Assembly: GCA_964519955.1 (NCBI GenBank) | Contig: CAZFLM010000017.1 | Coordinates: 30,145-94,144 of the forward strand | Direction of reading: 5' to 3' | Length of the DNA stretch: 64,000 bases | From: CAZFLM01 sp964519955 | Lineage (GTDB): Bacteria > Armatimonadota > Chthonomonadetes > Chthonomonadales > CAJBBX01 | Shown here: piece after piece, positions 7,437 to 14,449 of the stretch | Layout: the number at the start of each line of letters is the position of its first letter | How positions within the stretch are numbered: position 1 is the first letter of the stretch | Notes under the pieces: model-generated | Told to the model about the DNA's origin: nothing | The model's input: only the letters and a program-made list of their open reading frames with translations | Database searches by the model: none | Translations under genes and position numbers: made by a program

Positions 7437-10400
7437 ATGATCCCACGTATTCGCCTCGGCGCGATACTCTGCCTGGCTCTGGCATCGATGGCGCTGCCCG
7501 CCATGACGCGCGCCCAGGCCGCCGGCAACGCGGTGAAGCCCCACGCGGGGATGCTGCGCTACCCCGCCGTCAGCGCCACGCACATCGCGTTCAGCTATGC
7601 TGGCCGTCTCTGGTGCGTCCCGAAGGACGGTGGCGTGGCCACGCCTGTGGTTGCAGGCACGGCCGTCATGCTCCCGCGTTTCCGCGCGGACGGCAAGAGC
7701 ATCGCGTTCAGCGGCAACTACGACGGCAACCGCGACATCTACATCGTCCCGGTCGATGGCGGCGTGCCTCAGCGCGTCACGCATCATCCAACCACGGAAC
7801 TCCCGTGCACGTGGACCTCGGACGGCAAGATCCTCTTCTCCGCGCACGCGATGGAGGGTCTCGGGCGTCAGCGGGGGCTCTACACCGTCAGCCCCGAAGG
7901 CGGGTTGCCGCAGAAGCTGCCGGTTCCGTACGGCGAAGCGGCCGACATCAGCACGGACGGCAAGCTGCTCGCTTACTGCCCGAACACCACCGACTTCGCC
8001 ACGTGGAAGCGGTATCGGGGCGGCATGCAGAGCGACATTTGGGTGTTCGACCTGGAGAGCAAGAAGGCGAAGCGCGTCACCGACTGGGAAGGGACCGATA
8101 CGTCGCCGATGTGGGTCGGCGCGAAGCTCTACTACCTATCCGACTGCGGTCCCGAGCACAAGCTGAACATCTGGGTCTACGACACGCAGAGCGGCAAGCG
8201 CTCGCAGGTGACGGAGTACAAGGACTACGACGTGAAGTGGCCCTCGGTCGGCCCGGGAGCGAAGGGTCAGGGCGAGATCGTGTTCCAGCACGGGGCCGAG
8301 TTGGGCCTGCTCGATCTGGAGACGAAGAAGGCCAAGTTCGTGGACATCCGCGTGCCGGGCGACCGGCCCAACCTGCGGCCGCGCACGGTGGACTTCAGCC
8401 GCTTCATCTCGAACTGGTCGGTTTCGCCCAACGGCAAGCGAGCCGCGGTTGAAGCGCGCGGCGACATCTGGACGCTGCCCATCAAGGACGGCGTGCCGCG
8501 GAACCTGACCCGGACCAGCGGCGCCGCCGAGCGCGACCCCGCGTGGAGCCCGGACGGCAAGTGGATCGCGTACTTCTCGGACGCGTCCGGCGAGTACGAG
8601 CTGTACATCACGCAGTCGGACGGTCGCGGCGAGACCCGCCAGCTCACGCGCGATGGGCTCAACTACCGGTTCAGCCCGAACTGGTCGCCGGACTCGAAAA
8701 CCATCGCCTACTCGGAGCAGACCGGCGCCATCTACCTCTGCACCGTCGCGACCGGCCAGACGAAGCTGGTCGACACGGACCAGTGGGGCGGCGTGCTGAG
8801 CGTCAACTGGTCGCACGACAGCCGCTGGCTGACCTACGCGCGCCCGGACGAGCGGCCCAGCTTGAGTTCCATCTGGCTCTACGAGGTCGAGAAGGGCCAG
8901 AAGCACAAGGTCACGAGCGGCATGTTCCCGGACGAGTCGCCGGTGTTCGACCGCAAGGGCGACTACCTGTACTACGCCAGCGGCCGCAACTTCCGACCGA
9001 TCTACGAGGACTTCGGGTCCACGTGGGTCTACAACTCGAGCCGCGTGCTGATGGCGGCGCCGCTGCGCGCCGATGTGGCCTCGCCATACCTGCCGAAGGC
9101 GAACGAGGAGAGCTGGCAGAAGGACGCCAAGCCCGAGGACAAGCCGAAGACCGCCCTGTCGCTCGCGATGCAGGAGCCGGCCGCGGCCCTCGCGGCGGAT
9201 GACCCGGTGAGCGGCAAGTGGACGGGCACGGCCAGCGGCAGCGCCATCACGGGCGGCAGCATGGCGTTCAAGGCGGTGCTGAAGCTGGCCGCGGACAACA
9301 CCGTGACCGGCACGTTCGAGGCATCGCTCGGGAGCATCTCGTTCTCGGGCAAGTTCGACCCCGCGGCGAGCACGCTCTCGGGAACGATCACGGTGGGCCC
9401 GGGTGTCGACGTCGCCATCACGCTGCATGTGGCGGGAAACAGCGCCACGGGCACGGGCTCGGTGCAGGGCGAGGTGATCCAGATCAAGATGGACCGCCAG
9501 GGCGCCCCTGCCCCACCCCAGAAGCCCGATACCGCGGGGCAGGCTCCCGCCGGGGCGGGCCAGAAGCCGGCCGGCGGCACCGAGGCGGCGAAGGCGCCTG
9601 AGAAGGTGAAGATCGACCTCGACGGTTTCGAGGCGCGCGCCATCCAGCTCGCGCCGAGGCCCGGCGGTTTCGGGCGCCTGGCGGTGAACGACAAGAACCA
9701 GCTCGTCTACGTTCGGCAGTCGGTACCCGGGTCCGAAGGCGGCGCCGGCATCCGGCTGTTCGACATCAACGACGAAAAGCGCGAGGAGAAGGCGGTTGCC
9801 GACGGCGGCGGTTTCGACATCTCCGCCGATGGGAAGAAGCTGCTGGTGGTGCGAGGCAACTCCGGCACCATCCAGGACGCTTCGCCCGGCGCGAGCGGCG
9901 AGACCGTGATCGCCTCCGGCATGACGACGGCCATCGACCCGCGCGCCGAGTGGAAGCAGATCTTCGTGGACGCCTGGCGGCTGGAGCGGCAGTTCTTCTA
10001 CGCGACGAACATGCACGGGCTCGACTGGAAGGGCATCCGCGACCAGTACCTGCCGATGATCGACGACTGCACGAGCCGCGGCGACGTGGGCTACGTGATC
10101 GGCGAGATGATCGGCGAGCTGAACGTCGGCCATGCGTACTACTTCGGCGGCGACACCGAGCCGGAGCCGAACGTTCCCGTCGGCATGCTCGGCGCCGACT
10201 TCGCGCTGGAGAACGGCGCCTACCGGATCGCGCGCATCTACCGCGGCGCGGCCTGGGATTCGGACGCGCGGGGCCCGCTCGGCCAGCCAGGCACCAAGAT
10301 CGCCGAGGGCGACTACCTGCTCGCCGTCAACGGCCTGCCCGTCGACGTGAAGCAGGACCCGTGGGCGGCGTTCGTCGGGCTGGCGGGACGCACGGTGAGC

Positions 10401-11165
10401 CTGACGGTCAGCTCGAAGCCGAAGATGGACACCGACGCGCGCGAGGTGATGGTGCAGCTCGCGGGCGACGAGGAGACGGTTCGGTATCGGGCATGGATCG
10501 AGAGGAACCGGGCGTACGTCGACAAGCAGACCGGTGGGCGCGTGGGCTACATCTACGTGCCGGACACCGGGGTCAACGGGCAGAACGACCTGGTGCGCCA
10601 GCTCGTCGGCCAGCGCGGCAAGGATGCCCTGATCATCGACGAGCGGTGGAACGGGGGCGGCCAGGTGCCGAACCGGTTCGTGGAGCTGCTGAACCGGCCG
10701 ATGACCAACTATTGGACCGGGCGCTACGGCAACCCATCGCAGTGGCCGCCCGACGCGGCGATCGGCGCGAAGTGCATGCTGATCAACGGCATGGCGGGCT
10801 CCGGCGGCGACCTGTTCCCGTGGATCTTCAAGCACGAGAAGGTCGGTAAGCTGATCGGCACCCGGACGTGGGGCGGCGTCGTCGGCATCGGCGGCATCCC
10901 GAACCTCATCGACGGCGCGGTGGTAACGTCTCCCAACTTCGCGTTCTTCGAGAACGAGAAGAAGTGGGGCATCGAGGGGCACGGGGTCGATCCGGACATC
11001 GAGGTGCTGGACGATCCGTCGCTGATGGTGGACGGCGGCGACCCGCAGATCGATGCGGCCATCAAGCTGATGATGGCCGAGATCAAGGACAAGCCCTGGA
11101 AGCCGACGCAGCGCCCGCCGTTCCCCAACAAGGCAGGCATGGGGGTTCCGCCCGACCAGCGGTAG
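7437..11165 (+). CDS. Tricorn protease homologue (S41 family), exported, with an extra linker domain
   Basis: Large exported serine peptidase of 1242 residues that would trim peptides. A signal peptide (about residues 1-28, ending ARAQA) is followed by WD40/TolB-like beta-propeller repeats to about residue 570 with several WSPDGK-type blades. An unusual domain occupies about residues 587-700. The second propeller start (KIDLDGFEARAIQLAP), the C1 helical domain, a PDZ domain (about 920-1010) and the C-terminal S41 core follow. Catalytic candidates are Ser1122 (AGSGGD), His899 (NVGHAYY) and Glu1180 (WGIEGHG). The residue before the His is Gly, where family members I know have Ser. The ATG at 7437 follows AGGAAGG. 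No tricorn-interacting aminopeptidases are nearby; the D-aminopeptidase at 23166 is too distant to link. Confidence 0.92.
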   Translation: MIPRIRLGAILCLALASMALPAMTRAQAAGNAVKPHAGMLRYPAVSATHIAFSYAGRLWCVPKDGGVATPVVAGTAVMLPRFRADGKSIAFSGNYDGNRDIYIVPVDGGVPQRVTHHPTTELPCTWTSDGKILFSAHAMEGLGRQRGLYTVSPEGGLPQKLPVPYGEAADISTDGKLLAYCPNTTDFATWKRYRGGMQSDIWVFDLESKKAKRVTDWEGTDTSPMWVGAKLYYLSDCGPEHKLNIWVYDTQSGKRSQVTEYKDYDVKWPSVGPGAKGQGEIVFQHGAELGLLDLETKKAKFVDIRVPGDRPNLRPRTVDFSRFISNWSVSPNGKRAAVEARGDIWTLPIKDGVPRNLTRTSGAAERDPAWSPDGKWIAYFSDASGEYELYITQSDGRGETRQLTRDGLNYRFSPNWSPDSKTIAYSEQTGAIYLCTVATGQTKLVDTDQWGGVLSVNWSHDSRWLTYARPDERPSLSSIWLYEVEKGQKHKVTSGMFPDESPVFDRKGDYLYYASGRNFRPIYEDFGSTWVYNSSRVLMAAPLRADVASPYLPKANEESWQKDAKPEDKPKTALSLAMQEPAAALAADDPVSGKWTGTASGSAITGGSMAFKAVLKLAADNTVTGTFEASLGSISFSGKFDPAASTLSGTITVGPGVDVAITLHVAGNSATGTGSVQGEVIQIKMDRQGAPAPPQKPDTAGQAPAGAGQKPAGGTEAAKAPEKVKIDLDGFEARAIQLAPRPGGFGRLAVNDKNQLVYVRQSVPGSEGGAGIRLFDINDEKREEKAVADGGGFDISADGKKLLVVRGNSGTIQDASPGASGETVIASGMTTAIDPRAEWKQIFVDAWRLERQFFYATNMHGLDWKGIRDQYLPMIDDCTSRGDVGYVIGEMIGELNVGHAYYFGGDTEPEPNVPVGMLGADFALENGAYRIARIYRGAAWDSDARGPLGQPGTKIAEGDYLLAVNGLPVDVKQDPWAAFVGLAGRTVSLTVSSKPKMDTDAREVMVQLAGDEETVRYRAWIERNRAYVDKQTGGRVGYIYVPDTGVNGQNDLVRQLVGQRGKDALIIDERWNGGGQVPNRFVELLNRPMTNYWTGRYGNPSQWPPDAAIGAKCMLINGMAGSGGDLFPWIFKHEKVGKLIGTRTWGGVVGIGGIPNLIDGAVVTSPNFAFFENEKKWGIEGHGVDPDIEVLDDPSLMVDGGDPQIDAAIKLMMAEIKDKPWKPTQRPPFPNKAGMGVPPDQR

Positions 11166-11185
11166 CACCCGTCCTCAGCAGGACC

Positions 11186-11219
11186 ATCGGCCCTCCCGGC
11201 GAACGCTGGGAGGGCCGAT
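11186..11219 (+). terminator. Rho-independent-like terminator after the Tricorn gene
   Basis: A perfect 12-bp inverted repeat, ATCGGCCCTCCC (11186-11197) with GGGAGGGCCGAT (11208-11219) and a 10-base loop, begins 21 bases after the stop and is followed by GCATTTG. The stem is strong but the T-run is short. Confidence 0.7.
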
Positions 11220-11277
11220 GCATTTGCCCGAACGCCCGAGCACTCCGTGCCGTATGGTTTGGCGGGAGGATCGGCGC

Positions 11278-11805
11278 ATGCATGTGGGGTTCGCGTGGGG
11301 AGCACCGGAGTACTGCCTGACGCGGCAGCAGTGGGTGGAGGGGAGCCTGGACGACGTCTTCGGGTTCTTCCAGAACCCGCACAACCTCGCGCGGATCACG
11401 CCCGGCTGGCTCGGATTCGGCATCCGGCGCATGTCGACGCAGAGCATCGAGGCGGGCGCCATCATCAGCTACCGGCTGCGGTGGCTGCGCATCCCGTACA
11501 CGTGGCGCACGCTGGTCGTCGAGTGGACGCCGCCGGTGCGCTTCGTCGACGCGGCGCTGCGGAGCCCGTTCGTCTCGTGGCGCCACACACACTCATTCGA
11601 GGCGGTGGGCGGCGGCGTCCTGATGCACGATTGCGTGCGGTATAGGGTGCCGTTCGGCCCCCTCGGTGTGGCGGTGCACGCTCTCATCGTGCGGCGCCAA
11701 CTCGAGGGCATCTTCGATCACCGCCAGCGCGTCGTCGCCGAGCTGATGTGCGGCGGCCGGGTGCTCACCGAGGCGCCTGGTGAGCAGCCCCCCGAGCACG
11801 GGTAG
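11278..11805 (+). CDS. SRPBCC (START/Bet v1-like) ligand-binding protein
   Basis: A 175-residue cytoplasmic protein of the polyketide cyclase/START-like fold. Supporting sequence: the start region (Q-WVEGSLDDVFGFFQNPHNL, the usual helix after the first strand), the ARITPGWLGF segment, and the later VEWTPPVRFVDAALRSPF and HDCVRYRVPFGPLG strands. This arrangement matches the SRPBCC subgroup often annotated as a cell division inhibitor/NAD-dependent epimerase partner, but no epimerase is fused here. The start at 11278 has GGGAGGATCGGCGC upstream. It lies 35 bases before the amidotransferase gene and the two are probably co-transcribed. The ligand is unknown. Confidence 0.8.
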   Translation: MHVGFAWGAPEYCLTRQQWVEGSLDDVFGFFQNPHNLARITPGWLGFGIRRMSTQSIEAGAIISYRLRWLRIPYTWRTLVVEWTPPVRFVDAALRSPFVSWRHTHSFEAVGGGVLMHDCVRYRVPFGPLGVAVHALIVRRQLEGIFDHRQRVVAELMCGGRVLTEAPGEQPPEHG

Positions 11806-11840
11806 AATGCCGCACAGAACAGACGCTCGGGGAGATCGTG

Positions 11841-12521
11841 ATGATCCTGTACATCGGTTTCGCGCAGCCGGACGAGTGGGAGCACTGGGCGGGGATCTAC
11901 GCACGGCACGCGCGGCGTTTCGAGGAGGCGGCCGGCGGCGACCCGTGCCTCGTGTTCCCGTTCAACCATGTGACGCCGGAGCGGGTGACCCGGATCGCGC
12001 CGCGGGCGATCGTGTTCAGCGGGTTCGCGCGGTCGTGGGAGCTGTACGATCCTGCTTCATTCGGCGGCGTCTGCGACCTCATCGATCAGGCGACCGATAC
12101 GCCGATGCTGGGGCTCTGCGGCAGCCACCAGCTCTTCGGGTTCTACTTCAACGGCACGCTGCGCGCGGGCCTGCCCCTGTGCGACGAGCCGATGCGCGCG
12201 CGGCGGCCCGGAGAGCCGATCGTGAACCCCGACTACCACCCGGACTTCATCATGGAGCGCGGCTTCTATGAGCTGACGCTGCACGGGCGCGACCCGATCT
12301 TCGAGGGCTGCGGCGACCCGCCCATCGTGCTTGAGTCGCACTACTGCGAGGTCAAGACGCTGCCACCGGGCTTCACGCTGCTCGCATCGACGCCCGAATG
12401 CCGCATCCAGGCCATGCGCCACAACCTGCGGCCTCTGGTGGGGGTTCAGTTCCATCCGGAGGACTACACGGACCGGTTCCCAGATGGGCGGACGATCCTG
12501 CGGAACTTCCTGGGGAGGTAG
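11841..12521 (+). CDS. Class I glutamine amidotransferase-like protein
   Basis: A 226-residue stand-alone GATase1-fold protein. The nucleophile elbow is GLCGSHQ (Cys in the usual position) and the His/Glu pair is in VQFHPEDYTDRFPDG, so the Cys-His-Glu triad looks complete. A second domain to which released ammonia would pass is absent, as in gamma-glutamyl hydrolase or GuaA-like stand-alone members; the acceptor cannot be inferred. GGGGAGA ends five bases before the ATG at 11841; an in-frame GTG three bases earlier is too close to it. The gene follows the SRPBCC protein and ends just before the repeat array. Confidence 0.85.
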   Translation: MILYIGFAQPDEWEHWAGIYARHARRFEEAAGGDPCLVFPFNHVTPERVTRIAPRAIVFSGFARSWELYDPASFGGVCDLIDQATDTPMLGLCGSHQLFGFYFNGTLRAGLPLCDEPMRARRPGEPIVNPDYHPDFIMERGFYELTLHGRDPIFEGCGDPPIVLESHYCEVKTLPPGFTLLASTPECRIQAMRHNLRPLVGVQFHPEDYTDRFPDGRTILRNFLGR

Positions 12522-12534
12522 GGGGCGGGGGGTC

Positions 12535-12920
12535 CTGCTGGACGGGCAGGGACGCCCGTCCCCACCACTGCACCCTACTGGACGGGCAGGGACGCCCNNN
12601 NNNNNNNNNNNNNNNNNNNNNNNNNNNNNNNNNNNNNNNNNNNNNNNNNNNNNNNNNNNNNNNNNNNNNNNNNNNNNNNNNNNNNNNNNNNNNNNNNCGC
12701 CCATCCCACCACTGCACCCTACTGGACGGGCAGGGACGCCCGTCCCCACCACAGCACTCCACCGGACGGGCAGGGACGCCCGTCCCCACCACGACCGCCT
12801 ACTGGACGGGCAGGGACGCCCATCCTACCACGACCGCCTACTGGACGGGCAGGGACGCCCATCCCACCACTGCACTCCACCGGACGGGCAGGGACGCCCA
12901 TCCCACCACGGCGGGGTGCG
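12535..12920. repeat. Tandem array of a ~40-bp hairpin repeat, interrupted by the assembly gap
   Basis: At least eight units of about 40 bp are visible, two before the gap and six (the first partial) after it. The core is GGACGGGC-AGGGAC-GCCCGTCC, an 8-bp perfect stem with a 6-base loop, followed by CCACCAC and a short variable tail (TGCACCCTACT, AGCACTCCA, GACCGCCTA). Some units have GCCCATCC in the right arm. Copies of the same unit occur singly elsewhere in the window (4871, 19558, 51719, 52553). The frames that run through the array are not real genes. Confidence 0.9.
12598..12697. other. Assembly gap of 100 N
   Basis: Exactly 100 undetermined bases inside the repeat array, the usual placeholder for a scaffold join of unknown length. 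The true copy number of the array is therefore unknown and the join itself may be wrong. Confidence 0.97.
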
Positions 12921-12927
12921 TGGCGTT

Positions 12928-12982
12928 CACCTCTGACCTTTCCCCCTTTTGACCTTTCACCTTTCACCTTTGACCTCTGACC
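12928..12982. repeat. Degenerate 7-bp tandem repeat (CACCTTT/GACCTTT)
   Basis: The stretch reads CACCTCT-GACCTTT and, after a small slip, GACCTTT-CACCTTT-CACCTTT-GACCTCT-GACCC, a 7-bp period with few substitutions. It lies between the hairpin array and the end of the phosphoesterase gene and has no coding role. Confidence 0.75.
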
Positions 12983-12990
12983 CACATCGC

Positions 12991-13872
12991 CTACGCCCGG
13001 CGCAGGGTCACGACGTTCACCTCGGGGTCGCAGCAGAAGCGCATTTGGGGGCCGACGGTGCCGACGCCGCGCGAGGTGTGGACCGGGTGGTGCGGCGCCT
13101 GCTCGAGGCCGTCGCGGTAGATGCGGGCATACATGGGGGTGTGGTTCCAGCCCAGGAGCGGGAGGCGGGCCTGGCCGCCGTGGGAATGGCCCGAGAACTG
13201 GATGGCGAAGCCGGGAGGGGAGTCCTGCGCATAGTCGGGCTCGTGGACGAGCAGCACCCTCGGGGCAGACTTCGGCACGCCGCGGAGGGCCCGATCGACG
13301 TTCTGGCGGTGCTCGCACACGCAGTCGAGGCCGACGAGCCAGGCAGCGCCGCCGGGGCCGATGCGGGCCGCCTCGTTGCGCAGCAGGCGGATGCCGACCG
13401 CCGGGAGCGCGTCGCGCATCCAATGGAGGGGGCCCGCCCAGTAGTCGTGGTTGCCGAGCACGGCGTACGCACCGAGAGGCGCTGTGGCGAGGGGCTGGAA
13501 TGCCGCGGCGGCGTGCCGTGCCCAGATGTGCGCCTTGTAGGTGATGTAGTCGCCGTTCAGCAAGACGATGTCGGGCTTCGCGTCGAGCAGCATCCGTACG
13601 GCACGGAAGACGCGGCCGAGGGCGCGATCGCAGTCGCAGTGGGTATCGGTGATCTGCCCGACGCGCAGGCCATCCAGTTCGCGGGGCCAGGCGGCAAGGG
13701 GCACCTCACGCTCGCGCAGCACGAGGTGATCGGCGCCGAGGTGGCCGGCGTAGACCGCAGTCGGCAGGGAGAGCGCCATCCCGCCGACGAACGCGCGCCT
13801 CAGCAGCCGGCGGCGGGAGAACCGGCGCGGATCGTCCGGCTGCTCTGGGGCGCGCAGCGGCTCGTCAGGCAT
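12991..13872 (-). CDS. Tat-exported calcineurin-like metallophosphoesterase
   Basis: A 293-residue phosphoesterase. The N-terminus has a twin-arginine signal (FSRRRLLRRAF then a short hydrophobic stretch), so it is probably folded with its metals before export. All metal-binding blocks are present in order: DTHCD, GDYIT, GNHDY, VHEPDY and GHSHGGQ. The arrangement matches the YkuE/YaeI group of membrane-associated phosphohydrolases active on lipid precursors such as UDP-diacylglucosamine, but the substrate here is a guess. The ATG at 13872 lies inside the end of the preceding small gene (8-base overlap, GGAAG just upstream), which suggests translational coupling. Confidence 0.9.
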   Translation of the reverse strand: MPDEPLRAPEQPDDPRRFSRRRLLRRAFVGGMALSLPTAVYAGHLGADHLVLREREVPLAAWPRELDGLRVGQITDTHCDCDRALGRVFRAVRMLLDAKPDIVLLNGDYITYKAHIWARHAAAAFQPLATAPLGAYAVLGNHDYWAGPLHWMRDALPAVGIRLLRNEAARIGPGGAAWLVGLDCVCEHRQNVDRALRGVPKSAPRVLLVHEPDYAQDSPPGFAIQFSGHSHGGQARLPLLGWNHTPMYARIYRDGLEQAPHHPVHTSRGVGTVGPQMRFCCDPEVNVVTLRRA

Positions 13873-14059
13873 CTTCCGGCTCGACGCGCATGGTCCTGAC
13901 ATTGGCGATCGGGATGAGGGTCGTCGGGCCATTGTCTGGCAGGATCTTCACCCAGAGGTCGCCCACGGCGGCGAGGCGGCCTCGAACCGGCCCCATCTGC
14001 CCGACGATCTCGATGGAGACGCGGGATCCGACGTACTCGTGGACGAACTGATCTCCCAT
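13865..14059 (-). CDS. Small Sm-like barrel protein A
   Basis: A 64-residue protein with a pattern of short beta strands: GSRVSIEI, VRGRLAAVGDLWVKI, TTLIPIANVRTMRV. This resembles the small Sm/YuzF-type barrels (DUF2642-like) and is clearly related to the next gene upstream, whose end reads TFLIPVSAIRIMKVV. The start at 14059 is four bases after that gene stops, and its own stop overlaps the phosphoesterase start, so the three are one translation unit. RNA or ligand binding is possible but not shown. No Hfq signature (YKHA) is present. Confidence 0.65.
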   Translation of the reverse strand: MGDQFVHEYVGSRVSIEIVGQMGPVRGRLAAVGDLWVKILPDNGPTTLIPIANVRTMRVEPEDA

Positions 14060-14063
14060 TGGC

Positions 14064-14399
14064 TCAGCCCCGTGGTTCGACCTCTTGCTCGGCGGGCACA
14101 TCGGCCGGGCGCAGCAGGCGGGCGGCAGGCTCGTCCGGTGGGCCCACCACCTTCATGATGCGGATGGCGGACACCGGAATGAGGAAGGTCTCCGATCGCC
14201 CCTTGGCGCCCTTGGCGAGTTCCAGCCAGGACGCGGTGGCGTCGACAAGCCGGCCGCGATCGGTGTACATCGCGTTGTCGGTGCGGTAGAGCACCTCGAC
14301 CTCGGAGTTACGGAAGCGCTCCAGGAACGGGTCCATGCGATCCTCGGCGACGTGCCACGAATGGCGGCCCCGCGTCTCAAAGACCGCGAGGTCCGCCAT
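14064..14399 (-). CDS. Small Sm-like barrel protein B with C-terminal LLRPAD motif
   Basis: A 111-residue paralogue of the next gene: EVEVLYRT, DRGRLVDATASWLELAK and TFLIPVSAIRIMKVV give the same strand pattern. After the barrel the chain ends ARLLRPADVPAEQEVEPRG. The LLRPAD segment is the same short motif that ends the seven membrane proteins at 26-29 kb and 59-62 kb, here as a single copy. The ATG at 14399 is chosen; a GTG three codons earlier (14408) is possible and neither has a strong ribosome-binding site. The gene follows pckA by about 50 bases and is probably transcribed with it. Confidence 0.7.
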   Translation of the reverse strand: MADLAVFETRGRHSWHVAEDRMDPFLERFRNSEVEVLYRTDNAMYTDRGRLVDATASWLELAKGAKGRSETFLIPVSAIRIMKVVGPPDEPAARLLRPADVPAEQEVEPRG

Positions 14400-14449
14400 T
14401 CGCAGCACGCATGTTATGCAGCGGCGGGCGCAGAGAGCAGCGCCCCTAC

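Noticed and set aside
8136..11168. A 1010-codon open frame on the minus strand across the Tricorn gene
   Set aside because: It is the antisense shadow of a well-supported protease gene; its product is Arg/Ala/His/Gly-rich without domains. Such frames are expected at this GC content. The same applies to long antisense frames at 2164-3801, 31408-33654, 44304-46754, 46908-50621 and 52488-55196.
12535..12920. CRISPR array
   Set aside because: Units are about 40 bp head to tail with only 7-11 variable bases between conserved cores, no unique spacers of 25-40 bp, no cas genes, and the same unit occurs singly elsewhere.
12331..12936. Open frames running through the hairpin-repeat array
   Set aside because: They translate repeat DNA (DGQGRPS, TGRAGTP motifs) and cross the N gap; there is no ribosome-binding site or family match.
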